NCBI GenBank assembly: GCA_029449245.1 | Contig: JANATF010000003.1 | Location: forward strand, 744,001 to 808,000 | DNA: 64,000 nucleotides | Origin: Mortierella alpina | Lineage: Eukaryota > Mortierellomycota > Mortierellomycetes > Mortierellales > Mortierellaceae | Direction of reading: 5' to 3' | Shown: positions 53,166-64,000 of the stretch, piece after piece | How the letters are laid out: each line of letters begins with the position of its first letter | Position numbering within the stretch: the stretch's first letter is position 1 | Notes under the pieces: model-generated | Databases searched by the model: none | Told to the model about the DNA's origin: nothing | The model's input: the letters and a program-made list of their open reading frames with translations, nothing else | Program-made: the position numbers and the translations under genes

Positions 53166-55266
53166 ATGATCTCGACAGACAAGGCCCTTCTTCCGCAGGA
53201 GACAGCCGCCCATGCCTCATCAGCCCAGCGCCACCATCCTCCTCAGCAGCAGGAGCAGCATGGCAGCAGTACCAGATCCAACAGCAGCACCAGCACCGGC
53301 AGCTCGCGACCACGCAGCTCCTCCGTCAGCAGTGAACGGTCCTCTCGCCGAGCGAGTCGACGCCACCACAGTAACCAGCAGCAGCACCACCACCACAATC
53401 GCCACCAGAACGAGGCTCTCCATCGCCCCAAGCCCTCGTCTGCAAAGACGACGCCGATGCACGACGACAGCGATGCTGGTAGACTCATTCCAGTGAACCA
53501 GCCCGCGCTGGCGATTGACTACCTGGGCAGTGGCTGGAAGAACGAGGATGACATTGCAGCGTCCTGGAAGTTCATGACCAAGCAGAAGAATGACCTGATC
53601 AACGGACTGCGGCTAGAGAACGCCTCGTGGCGAAACTGGGCCAAACAGAGACACAATCTCAAGACCATCAGCCCCAAGGTGCTCAATTGGTAAGCACAAG
53701 ATGATTCTGGTTATTGAAATAGAGTCATAGGTGTGTGACAGAGCATGAGGAAAGGGAACAGGAAGCAAATAGTCGGGTTGGACGTTCCCTCTGCTGCTCT
53801 CTGTATAGTAGACGTTGGACGTTCTCTCTGCCGCCCTCTGCACAGTAGACATTGGACGGTCCATGCACTGCTCGCAGCCGTCAGTCTCTCCTCTGTCTCT
53901 TTCTCTCTCTCTCTCTCTTTCGCTTTATTAACCCCAAGAGACCAATCATTAATTTGCCTTTTTGCTCTCTTTTGTTGTATATAGGCTCAAGGACAGCGAT
54001 ACCACTTGGCTTTACGGACCGCTCTACAAAGCAGCTATTGACGAATTCGACTTGAAGCGGTTCGGGACATCGACAGCTGCACTGCTGCCGGGCTTGGAGG
54101 TCGACTCAACGGCCTCTGCACCAACCACCCCTCCAACCTCTACTACCTTCTCCTCCACCGATGTTGGAGCAGGAAACGCAGGGACAGGTGCAGTATTAAA
54201 GCCAAAGCTTAAGCCAGTCCTCAAACATAAGACCGCTTCGGAACTCTTCAAGGCCGACACGCTCTTCCACGTCCAGTCGGATCTGAAACTAAAGCGCCGG
54301 TTTGGGGCGCAAAGCAAGGCTCTGGAGAGTGCAGTCTTCAAGGAACTTCGACAGCCCAAACTGCGTTTTAACGACTCGGTGGAACAATGTGTCGCCATTG
54401 ACACGGATGCCATCTTGGAAGAGGACGAGGACGAAGACAGCGAGCACTTTGTGGACGATGACGACGAGAGAGCAGGACTGAATGCGCGGCATGAGGATGA
54501 AGATGGCGGTATTCTGATGCGTATATCAGCCAGGAAACAGCCACGCAGTATTGTCAGGATCGATCCCACGACACTAAAGGCTGCAAGTTCGTATGGAACG
54601 GACGACAACCCTGACCAGGACGAGCTGGAGGACGCGACTGATGACGACGATGACGACGAGGAGGAAGAAGAAGAAGGGGAGGAGGGGGGAAACGAGCATG
54701 AGAATGAGGGGGCGTATATTGAGAACGGTGATGACGACGAAGAGTACGACGATTTCGAGGAAGGGATGTTTGATGAGCCGATTTACCTCGGAAACCCCTA
54801 CTCGAATGCAGAATCAGGATATGTGGCATCGCAGCACTACGGATATCATGCCAACGGGGTAGGGTCATCGAATTACTCTCCACAAGAGCAAGACGTGGCC
54901 ATGGCTGAAGTCTCTTATACCCGGCCGACCCCGCCCGCATCGTCCGCACCCACCACATCATCACCATCGTCAGATAGCAAGGATAAGAGAAACTCGAGGG
55001 TTGGTCAAGGTATCGTGGCGGCCTCTGCAGCTACTGCAGCACCTGCAGCGACCTCGATTGCCACCACCACCACGGCCGTCACCACCACGACGGCGCCAGC
55101 AGCACCTGCCGACCCCACGAGGCCCGTCTCGGAAATGGAGGCGGAAAAGGCCCTGCTGGCAGCCAACCCAGGCGGCTTCCAGCAACGAGCCGCGGATATA
55201 GTGACCAATGTCAAGGACCTAGTCAGCTGGGCGTCTTCCTTTGTCTACAACAGCAGCACATTCTAA
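53166..55266 (+). CDS. REG1: Reg1-like protein phosphatase 1 regulatory subunit
   Basis: Exons 53166-53689 and 53985-55266 give 601 aa. After a Ser/His/Gln-rich start, the conserved core LAIDYLGSGWKNEDDIA, RLENASWRNWAKQR and LNWLKDSDTTWLYGPLY matches the fungal Reg1/DUF1752-containing family, with the intron inside the LNW|LKDSD block. Residues about 300-312 (KLRFNDSVEQCVA) are the Reg1-type RVxF docking site for the Glc7 phosphatase. An acidic middle and an Ala/Thr-rich region follow. In yeast, Reg1-Glc7 dephosphorylates Snf1 and maintains glucose repression; the same role is inferred here. Confidence 0.85.
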
Positions 55267-55605
55267 GAGTGCACGACTCGTATTTTACTCTCCTTTTATC
55301 TCGTCTGTATTGTGTACATATAAATAATTTTCTTCGAGCTGTATCATAAAAAACGACAAAACTCTTCTTTGGTATACACGCAGCTTTTTATTTGCCGTCT
55401 TTCCTTCGTTCGTTCCTTCCTTCCTTCTGTCGAGGCAGCAGCAAGTTTTAGTTTCTTTTTATCTTGAATTCGTTTTCCATTCAAGGAGGGTCCTGTCCTA
55501 AACACATCGTCCTTGTTCTATACGAAAGACCCTCCTCCCTCTCTCTCTCTCTCTCTCTTGTTCTGCGTCCCTTTGAGTATCAAGAAAACGAGCTCATGAT
55601 ATTGC
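55267..55605. other. convergent 3' flanks
   Basis: Between the ends of REG1 (plus) and ARP2 (minus). It has a CT microsatellite at 55540-55558 and AT-rich terminator-like sequence; no gene. Confidence 0.55.
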
Positions 55606-57866
55606 TCAGTTAGACTGAACGATACCCAACTTTTCAAGGGCACGAACACCTTGCTCCTCCCATTCCTGCTTTGTGATCCAGAAACTATCCTTGTTCTTCA
55701 TAATGTCTGCAAGAACAGCACCTCCCAAGAAGACCATGTGCTTGCGGCGAGGAGGATCCTCAATACGGATCTTGAAGTTCTGAAAAATGTGCAAATTGGA
55801 TATAGAAAATAAAACAAAAAAAAAAAAAAAAAAAACAAAAAAAGTTCAGAGGTGTGAACCAGAAAACGAAACAGCAAAAAGGAATAAGAAAATGAAAACA
55901 CTTACGCTAAAGCGGGAGACATCGCCCTTGAGGACCTCGGTGAGATAGAGTTGCTTGACCTCCTTCTCGAGACGACTTGGTAGTCCAGGGTACATGGTGG
56001 AGCCTCCAGAGAGCACAATGTGCTTGTACAGATCCGAGCGCGTGTCAAGAGGCGCCGCTTGAATGGTCTCGAACAGCATTTCTAAAATTTTAAAAATTAG
56101 TCAGAAAAAAATAGTGAGAAAAAAAAAACGTTGCGCTCAAAGTTGATGTCCAACAGAGTTCGGTGGAGGTGGGAGAGGGGGAGGAGTGCAATCTGTACCT
56201 GCAACACCGGGCTGCTCCACATCGATCAAGGCTGGTTGGAACATGCACTCGGGAGCTTCGAATCTCTCAGAGCCGACCTTGATGACACGGCCATCGGGGA
56301 GCTAAGAATATCAATAATAATATATGGAAAAAAAACGGCATGTTAGTGGAGTGAAAATCTCTCGCGATGACTTCTTGAAATCCCTTCACTCAGGGTGATA
56401 GCAAAACCTTGGCTTACCGTGTAGCTCTCCACAAGGACCGTAGTCTCGTTAGCCAACTTCAGATCCTGATCCAGGTCATAACTGTTATGATGGTTTTTGG
56501 TGGCAACAGACAGAAAAGAGGTATGTCAGATGAACCAGCCTAGCCTTCCTAAACCATGACAGCGTTGAACAATGTGTCCTCGGGATATGGTACCTGGTAT
56601 AGCACAGCTTCTCCTTGATCTGACGAACCGTCTCAAAATCAGCCGTTCTGTTAAAAGCGTAACCACGGTGCAGGAGCAGCTTGATCAGGTACTGCGTGAC
56701 ATCCCGACCGGCGACATCCAGACGCCTCGTGATATGAGGCAGTGCGTATCCCTCAACCACAGGCACAATATGGGTCACACCGTCTCCAGAGTCGACAACC
56801 ACACCCGTCAATAATCCTGGAAGAAGTCAGAAAAAAATGAGGAAGCGATAGTGAACGATTCAGTTTTCGGTCTCAAAATGTCGCCTACTTCCATCGCCCA
56901 AAAAAGCAAGCTAATGTTTGGCAAGTTGCGGCTCGATCTTTACCTTGCGCATAGAGAGTCAGGACAGCCTGAATGGCGACATAGACTCCCTGGAATCCAT
57001 ACTCTTCAAACATACACTCGACCATCTTTTCTCTGTTGGCCTTGGGGTTCATGGGGGGTTCTGTCAGCATGATCTTGGAATCTCTGGGGTCGATCTTAAG
57101 CTTCTCGTTGAAGGTGTAGTCCCAGAGGTGCTTCATGTCTGTCCAGTTCTTGACGATGCCGTTTTCCATAGGGTAAGACATTTGAAGGATGGACCGAAGC
57201 TCCGCAGCCTCATCACCAACCATGATGTCCTTGACCTGAACGTTTCCGATCGATTCTTCTGCACGGAGAATGGGACGTCCTACAACCGAGGGGTAGACGT
57301 GTTCTGGGAAGTTGGAGCCGGCATATCCGACTTTGACAAACTAGTAAGGCAAGGAAAAACAGGCGGGGGGAGGGTCAGTTGGGGGAGAATCAGGGAGGCA
57401 AGGGTCACAATAAAGTGCCGCGTGAAGTGTGCTTGTTGGTGCGTTCTCGAGTGCGGGTGCGAGTCGCGGGTGCTTGAGGTGGGAGTTGAGAAGTAGAGTC
57501 CAGACAAGGACTATGTTTGGCGCCTCCACTAGCGCGTGGCTGGGCGGCACAGTTTCCGAGATGAGCAAGTTGTGTCGTGTCCAGTGTCAAATCCTCGTCC
57601 AGTGAGGCCAGATCATAATGAACAACAGGTCCTTGAAAAAGAGGTCTCCTCCAAATGTCCCAGCCCTTGCGTTCCTTCAAACCATGCATCTTGAACCAGT
57701 TTGCTGCACTTCCTCTGCCCCTGGTTACTGCTGCATGCCACGGTATGTGAGATGGCGTTGTGACGTGACGGCGATCGTTTCCTGTGGTCCCTTTCCCATC
57801 ATCCAGTGTCGATGTATGTATTACCCCTGTGCCGTTGTCAACGACAATAGTCTTTGATGCGTCCAT
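55606..57866 (-). CDS. ARP2: actin-related protein 2 (Arp2/3 complex)
   Basis: Seven exons (57866-57825, 57340-56944, 56816-56594, 56481-56418, 56301-56199, 56081-55906, 55779-55606) join in phase to 392 aa, the normal Arp2 size. Diagnostic blocks: [94 protein letters not shown], and the Arp2-specific end [19 protein letters not shown]. Arp2 nucleates branched actin with Arp3 at endocytic sites. Actin itself is excluded by the C-terminus (no KCF). The first intron is 484 nt, versus 99-127 for most others. Confidence 0.95.
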
Positions 57867-58298
57867 GAGTGTTTTGTTTCCTCGAACGTGGATTGTGCTT
57901 GATGAGGTCGATGAGGTTTTGAATTGAGATGATACAAGGGTTGAAGTCCAAGAAAATGAGCCATGTCGAACTAGACCAGGAAGTCCTTCAGCCATTGGCC
58001 GTCACAAAGTCCCGTTCAAAACGGGCCATTTACGTCACACACGCGCCGTGAAAGACGCGCGCCTTCCAGTGGAAGGTGGTTTACAGCTACTCACAAGTAC
58101 TTTGATTGATATGTAGACGAGCAATGTTTAGACAATTGTATAGGTTGTTTATATCAATGGCGATGTGAGAGGTAAGAGAGAGAGGAGGGGAGCTTTTTGT
58201 AGGAAAAAAAACAAAAGATATTTATCGTTGCGGGGGGAGGAAAGTGAATAATGAAAAAAACAAGGAGGCTACACCCGATCAATCACTCAAGAGAACAT
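57867..58298. other. ARP2 upstream flank and ATP1 3' end
   Basis: Promoter of ARP2 (minus strand) and 3' flank of the ATP synthase gene; no gene seen. Confidence 0.55.
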
Positions 58299-58989
58299 TT
58301 AAAAGTTCTTGGTGAACTCGGTGGTGACATCCTTGAGCTGGGCGAAGGACTCGGTGCTCAAATCACCAGAGTCGCGGATCTCGTCCAAGAGAGCCTTGTG
58401 GTTGGAGACCAAGTGGGGGATGAACGAACGCTCATACTCGCTGACGCGGTTGACGGGGATCTTGTCAAGGAAACCGTTGACACCGGCGAAGACGATGGCA
58501 ACCTGGTGCTCAACGGGGAGGGGCTTGTACTGGGGCTGCTTGAGCAACTCGGTAAGACGGGCACCACGGTTCAGCAAGAACTGGGTGGAGGCATCCAAAT
58601 CGGAACCGAACTGGGCGAAAGCAGCGACCTCACGGTACTGGGCGAGGTACAACTTCATGGAACCAGCAATCTTCTTCATGGACTTGGTCTGGGCGTGGGA
58701 TCCGACACGGGACACGGAAAGACCGACGTTAATGGCGGGACGGATACCCTTGAAGAACAACTCGGCCTCCAAGAAGATCTGACCGTCAGTAATGGAAATG
58801 ACGTTGGTGGGAATGTAGGCAGACACATCTCCTCCCTGGGTCTCAATAATGGGAAGAGCGGTCATGGAGCCACCTCCGAGCTTGCGGTTCATCTTGGCGG
58901 AACGCTCCAAAAGACGGGAGTGGAGGTAGAAGACATCACCGGGGTAAGCCTCACGACCTGGGGGACGACGAAGCAAAAGGGACATCTGA

Positions 58990-59022
<33 letters not shown>

Positions 59023-61071
59023 AAGACGATCAGGGCGTGCTTGCCGTTATCACGGAAGTACTCTCCGACAGCGCATCCAGAGAAGGGAGCGAGGTACTGA
59101 AGGGGAGCGGCCTCAGAGGCGGTGGCGGCGACGACAACAGAGTACTTCATGGCGTCGTTCTCCTCAAGGGTCTGGACGAACTGAGCGACGGTGGAACGCT
59201 TCTGACCAACAGCAACGTAGACACAGTACAACTTCTTGGCTTCATCGGTACCATCGTTCCACTTCTTCTGGTTAAGAATGGTGTCCAAGGCAACGGCGGT
59301 CTTTCCGGTCTGACGATCACCAATAATCAACTCACGCTGACCACGGCCGACAGGGACCATGGAGTCAATGCACTTGATACCAGTCAACATGGGCTCACGG
59401 ACGGACTCACGGGGGAGAATACCGGGGGCCTTAACCTGGGCACGGCGACGCTCAGAGGCGGCGATGGGGCCCTTGCCGTCGATGGGGTTACCGAGGGCAT
59501 CGATGACACGGCCCAAAAGAGCCTCGCCGACGGGGAGATCGACAATGTTACCGGTACGCTTGACGGTATCACCCTCACGAATGAGACGATCGTTACCGAA
59601 AACGACAATACCGACGTTGTCGGCCTCCAAGTTCATGGCCATACCCTACATAGGCAAGTGGTCTGTGTTAATAATGTGGGTCTATTTTGTACCTGAGCAT
59701 TGTTATCCTTGGGCATACTCTGTGCTCCGAGTACTAAAGATCCACTTGCTGGCGATTTGAGTGTAGTCCTCTTTTCTCTCCTGATGGTGTTGCAGCCATT
59801 GATTTACCTTGACACCGCTGGAGAACTCAACCATCTCCTCGGCCTGGCAGTTCTTCAAGCCGTAGACACGGGCAATACCGTCTCCAATGGACAAGACACG
59901 ACCAGTCTCCTGGATATCAACGGACGAGTTGAGGCCGCTGATGCGGTCCTCGAGGATCGAGGTGACCTCAGAGGTGGCTATTGAACAGAACAGGGCGAAA
60001 CGATGGCGGGTGAGCAAATCAACTACTTGCAGCGCAGCTCCTCCAGTGGCTATCGAAGAAGCTATCTAGAACTCTAAGCACACCCAGTGCAAGATAAAGA
60101 GGGTCATTATTTATTCTTACCAGGCTTAGCGGTAGCATAGTTGCGGATGGCCGAGAACGCACCAACGTTGGCGCGAACCTATAAAGCAAGATCGATGGGC
60201 GGTAGATGTTAGTTTTTCTGATTCTGATTCTGATCCAAAAAGTAACACTCGACCACGGCAAGCGCGTAGTTTTCTCTGAAGCTCAGAAAGAGAGCGCCAG
60301 GATGGATAATCACAACAACCGGTTGGCTCCTCTTCCCACCCTACTTAATATTCTGATCCGACCAGTCCCGAATCATGAAAAAAAAGATCGATCTTGACGT
60401 GGTCGAGATCCAGTCGACCGTGTGCAAGAGTACAGCTCTCCGATCCAAGGCAGCAACTCATCGCTGTGGACAGATGTACATCAGGACCCAGGGCCTGAGA
60501 AGCTGAATGACCAAGTACATACGCGTAAAATGACAAAATAACTAAAGGCCCAACGTAACGATCCCTCACAGCTCTTTCGATCCAGGAGGAAAATGAATCG
60601 TCGTTTCGTGTAGGGTATCTGCCCGTCAGACAGCTGAGGCTCACCACCATCCTAGAGATCAACTCAAGCGGCGGTGGACGGATGTTGAATCAAGAGACCA
60701 AAAAAGACGCAGTGTTGGATTTGAAATCTCAGTGGTTTGAGTGGACACTGGATGGGTCGCGAAAGGAGAATCGAGCATAGGATATTGTCGACAGGTGAGA
60801 ACAAGGATCATTGACACAAAAATAGGACTGAAAGTCATGAAGAGGTCGATGAGGCAGAGATCGAAAGTGAACTGTCGATGGATCTTCTGTGCTTTTGCGG
60901 ACCGGAACGTGTGCCTTCTTTGATGGCAGGCGAGAAGCTATGCTCCCTCCAGTGATGTGAGATTGGTCGGAGAGAGAGCGAGAGAGGGTGAGATGAGATA
61001 CATACCACGGGGGAGCTGCGGGCCAAGGCGATGGCAGCGGGGCGAGCAGCGCGGCTGAGAGAGCGAAGCAT
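58299..61071 (-). CDS. ATP1: mitochondrial ATP synthase F1 alpha subunit
   Basis: Exons 61071-61006, 60178-60121, 59977-59808 and 59645-58299 give 546 aa, typical for Atp1. The N-terminus ([20 protein letters not shown], then [12 protein letters not shown]) is a mitochondrial targeting peptide. Core motifs: [23 protein letters not shown], the P-loop GDRQTGKT (about residues 207-214), a [12 protein letters not shown] block, [20 protein letters not shown], and the alpha-subunit signature [13 protein letters not shown]. The subunit binds nucleotide and alternates with beta in the F1 head. Intron 1 is 827 nt and separates the presequence start from the rest. The strong codon bias produces a long open frame on the opposite strand. 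Confidence 0.96.
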
Positions 61072-61373
61072 GGTAGTGATGTGAGGGGAGAGCGGGGAGG
61101 ATGGGAACTGAAAGATTCGAAGGCACCACAGAAAAAGTCGGAAGCTCTAGCAGGGAGCAGCACAGCACGGGCGATAAACAAACAGACAAGACATCACTGC
61201 ATGGCTGGCTGGCCAATCAAATTTAGGATAAAACAACCTTCGCCATGAGAGTGGTTGAAGGATTGATGCATATATATGATTAGATAATAGGTGGTTGCTT
61301 CTCTATGGCTAATTGTTCTTGTAAGGAATAATCCAGCTGAAACGGAGCTGTGTTGATCCAGATCGAAAGGGTC
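61072..61373. other. ATP1 promoter region
   Basis: About 300 bp of AT-rich sequence upstream of ATP1 (minus) and downstream of the secreted-protein gene; no gene seen. Confidence 0.5.
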
Positions 61374-62096
61374 CTAAAGGGCTCTAATCCTAGCAACCAG
61401 GTTGGCTTTGGCGACGAGATTGAGGCAGAGGTCGACGAATGCCTCAAGGTGGACCTTGATATCAGCTTTGATATTGATAGTGGCGCTGGCCGTGGCCTTG
61501 ATCAAATTGAGAAGGTTGACATTCAAATTCTTGATGTGGATGTTGACCCGGGCCTGAACATACGCGTGAAGGTTCGCCCTGAGCTTAACAAACAGGTTTT
61601 CGATATCGAGCTTGATCTTGGCATTGACGTTGGCGACGATCGCATCGGCATTCTTTCGCAAGCACGCGCTATCAATACTAGCGCCGCATAATTCACCCAC
61701 AACCGCGCGCACGTGGGCACCAATATTGGCGATCACCGTGGCTTCAGCAACGGCCCTGATGTTGGCCTTGACATCGACATCGACGTCAGCCTTCAGGTTC
61801 ACTTCAGCGTCCCTGATTACGACATCAGCATTGACAATATTGGCAACGTTGGCATTGGCCTTCAGCCTGATGTCAACGGCGGCGCAGACCTTCGCATCGA
61901 GGTCAAGGCAGGCATCCAGGACGGCACTGGTATGAACACCGACAAGGATCTTCGCGACAGCATTAAGCAAGTCGGGGCCACCACCACGCTTCAAGAGAGA
62001 AACAGCAGGGTCTTGCGAGAGGGCGGGCAGTGCCTGGGTAGAGGCAGAGAAGAGAGAGAGCGCCATGACGGCAGGGACGATGCTGATGAATCTCAT
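61374..62096 (-). CDS. small secreted protein with repeated amphipathic segments, unrecognised
   Basis: A single exon of 240 aa. A clear signal peptide (MRFISIVPAVMALSLFSAST) is followed by LLKRGGG, a possible Kex2-type cleavage site near residues 35-37. The mature part is dominated by alternating Ala/Val/Ile with Asp/Asn/Lys, as in NANVANIVNADVVIRDAEV, ADVDVDVKANIRAVAEA and ANVNAKIKLDIENLF, a pattern of tandem amphipathic helices or strands. Six cysteines (two near residue 62-70, two near 137-145, and others) could form disulphides. I do not recognise the family. It could be a surfactant-like, lipid-binding or host/bacterium-interacting protein; that is speculation. Confidence 0.7.
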   Translation of the reverse strand: MRFISIVPAVMALSLFSASTQALPALSQDPAVSLLKRGGGPDLLNAVAKILVGVHTSAVLDACLDLDAKVCAAVDIRLKANANVANIVNADVVIRDAEVNLKADVDVDVKANIRAVAEATVIANIGAHVRAVVGELCGASIDSACLRKNADAIVANVNAKIKLDIENLFVKLRANLHAYVQARVNIHIKNLNVNLLNLIKATASATINIKADIKVHLEAFVDLCLNLVAKANLVARIRAL

Positions 62097-64000
62097 TTTG
62101 GTAGAAGGTAAAGGGTAGAGAGTGTGGCGTTGAAAGTGGGGCTAGTGCTTGTAGAAGCTGGCAGTGTAGATGAGCGGTGATGAGGAATAAAAAAAATAAA
62201 GGGAAGTGCCTCGACATTATATAGAAAAAGAGACACGCTCTGGAAGCAGATGCGTTCCTATGCAGGGTGAATCCGCTGGTTCTAGCTTGACGTCCGGCAT
62301 TCCTCTATATCCAAGCCTATGGCGTCCAACCGTCGCGGACTATATTAAGGTAACAAAAAACAAACAATACCAGTGCAAAGAAGACGGAGAGACGAACAAT
62401 GCATCAACAGAAAGAGAGGGGGGAGAAGGGTATCGGTTTCGCCTGCATGTTTGAGCAAAAGGGTGTTGAGCACCAGTGAGAAAGAACAATACAAACGATA
62501 AGGCCTACCAACAGTCGCGCTCCACCTGCATGCAGCGCGTTCGGCGCCCAGTCTTTGAGCGGAGTGAATAGAACAATAGCGCGCAGAACATGAGGTGCGG
62601 GGGACTGCACGGTGTGAATCGTTCAAGAGGGATGCTCCTGTCTTTTTTGTTCCCTGTCCTACTCCTCGTCCTCGTCCTCTTGCCCCTTTCATGTCTGGAC
62701 CCACTTGAGCAACGTTCCGCAGTTGCGAGTGGCGCCTCAGTCGTGCAAAAAAATAATAAGGCAAAGGGGTCTGCCCCCTCGTGAGCCACCAAGGCAGCAC
62801 CGATACACAAGTCCTTACCCTCAATGCCCCGCAACAACCCTATCCTGCAAACATGCAGAATCGCGCTCGTGCATGTTCAGTGCCGTGCTGCATGCACAAT
62901 ATACAAGGCGGCTACACCTAAGCTCTACTTTTAGAAATAAGCACTCCATTGCAGTCTTGCGTCTAGGATTAGCTAGTAATGAGCAAGGTACCCCTCAGAA
63001 CTGCAAATGAGTGTGGTGTTATAAGAGAGGAAAACATGTCTTGCCTCCGTCTGTCGTCTTGCTAGGAGAGAGTCCGCTTCCCTCTTCAGGAGTACTCCCT
63101 TCGGTCGATGGTAGCTCTCGTACAAAGGACTGTTCTAGACAATGACTGCGAGGACGGATGTCTATTAGGCAAGAAAGGGAGCCGATCCCTATTCCAGAGT
63201 GCCCTCGTTGGTGTGCACTTCTCGACTCCTTTGTGTTATCCGTAGACAGCTAGCATGAAAGGTATTCAGGGTACCTCCAATTCCACCATTCGGAATGGCT
63301 CTCACTTGAGCCCGCATTGTGCAACCTCTCTAGGACTTGTGGCTCTTTTTACCATGTTGCGCACGCATCTCATTTACTGCTGGGATCCTACAACAAGGTT
63401 CCAGCTGATATGCAGCACGCGTCTGCAAGGATGCTGCAAGATGCTGCAGAGTAGAAGAGCATTTTCAGGCTAGATCGTCAACATGGGCAAGAAAAAACTC
63501 GCTTAGCATGCTTTCCTCCAGTGTTGGTCCAAAGTGTCTTTCTTCAAAACGACGCCTTGCTCCCTCCCTCCCACTTCTTTTTTACTCCTCCATCACCCTG
63601 CAAACCTACTGCCAACTCCTGCTCTATTCTTGGTTCGAGGGCTCAGCGCGTCAGGGCAGAGGAGGGGGCTACATGCTTCTCCTGCGTTTTTTTTTACTTC
63701 ATTGCCTTCACTCAAAGGGGCAAACGCCAACAGGGACAGGTGAGAGAACGAGACGGGGGTAGGAACGGTTGCATGCCCCCACATTACATGTACCCCCGTG
63801 CATTTTTTGTCTCCTGTTGAGTTCATAACCTGTCCGCCTCACTATACGCCATCTGCCCCTCGCCCAGGATACTCAGGTGCATCACTTACACCACATGCTT
63901 ATGTACTAACAGCCTATCTATACATCGACGAGTAGCTGGGAATGTGTATGTGTATTCTTTTTTTACAAGAACATCGCGCATTATCGCGAGATAAAAGCAG
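62097..64000. other. 1.9 kb without a supported gene
   Basis: The window end. The first 120 bp are the promoter of the secreted protein (TATA-like ATAAAA on the minus strand near 62190-62210). The rest has short low-complexity ORFs in several frames over 63500-63830, none with a recognisable motif, and no repeats of note. A gene extending beyond the window cannot be excluded. Confidence 0.45.

Noticed and set aside
54024-54608. 194-codon minus-strand frame opposite REG1
   Set aside because: Ser-rich complement of the Asp/Glu-rich exon.
55606-57866. Initial reading of this gene as actin
   Set aside because: The C-terminal [19 protein letters not shown] block and [13 protein letters not shown] are Arp2-specific, and the actin C-terminus is missing.
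58251-59696. 481-codon open frame on the plus strand opposite ATP1
   Set aside because: It mirrors the strongly biased codons of ATP1 exon 4; the minus-strand reading is an unmistakable F1 alpha subunit.

Overview
This is a gene-dense fungal nuclear segment, most probably from Mortierellomycota or a related early-diverging lineage. The signs are many short introns (mostly 58-150 nt) with GTATGT/GTAAGT donors and CTAAC-type branch sites, G/C-ending codons, conserved eukaryotic genes (ATP1, ARP2, SHO1, NOP4/RBM28, auxilin, REG1, TMEM19), and families typical of these fungi (TKL kinase-Sel1 proteins, a DUF7727-like membrane protein, Lcl2). I saw no tRNA, rRNA or CRISPR array. Exon boundaries were worked out by hand; nearly all multi-exon models give intact reading phase and family-typical lengths. 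LAYOUT. 1-9.7 kb: a short Ser/Thr/Gln-rich ORF, a HINT3-like HIT protein, a protein O-fucosyltransferase-like enzyme and an HSL-type alpha/beta hydrolase. 9.7-16.1 kb: a coiled-coil protein, an F-box protein, an Lcl2-like ER/secretory protein and a small DUF7727-like membrane protein. 16.6-23.2 kb: two tandem paralogous genes coding for a non-RD TKL kinase fused to long Sel1 repeats, with a 397-bp tract that looks gene-converted. 23.9-29.7 kb: a Myb/SANT-like nuclear protein with three copies of an unnamed internal repeat, and a TMEM19/DUF92 membrane protein. 29.85-38.02 kb: an island of mobile DNA. 38.2-49.2 kb: auxilin/Swa2, a signal-peptide type I membrane protein, and NOP4/RBM28 with an RGG tail. 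50.5-62.1 kb: SHO1, REG1, ARP2, ATP1 and a small secreted protein. THE MOST INTERESTING REGION is 29854-35942. Near-perfect 48/49-bp terminal inverted repeats bracket a 6.1-kb element whose main gene (five exons, 1246 aa) joins an apparently complete XPG/FEN1-type structure-specific nuclease to a C-terminal Fanzor/TnpB-type RuvC nuclease with its zinc ribbon. Acidic residues of both nuclease centres are present. The stop codon lies 20 bp before the right terminal repeat, the compact 3' arrangement in which TnpB/Fanzor guide RNAs are encoded. The element also carries remains of a second, degraded gene. A separate pogo/Tigger transposon (36004-38021, TA-flanked, transposase frameshifted in an A7 run) lies immediately downstream and abuts the promoter of the auxilin gene. 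HOW THE GENES RELATE. The host genes are unlinked housekeeping and signalling functions (SHO1 and the kinases in signalling, REG1 in glucose repression, ARP2 and auxilin in endocytosis, ATP1 in respiration); no metabolic cluster is evident. The working hypothesis for the island is a selfish, possibly RNA-guided element in which a flap/structure-specific nuclease has been fused to the guided RuvC nuclease.
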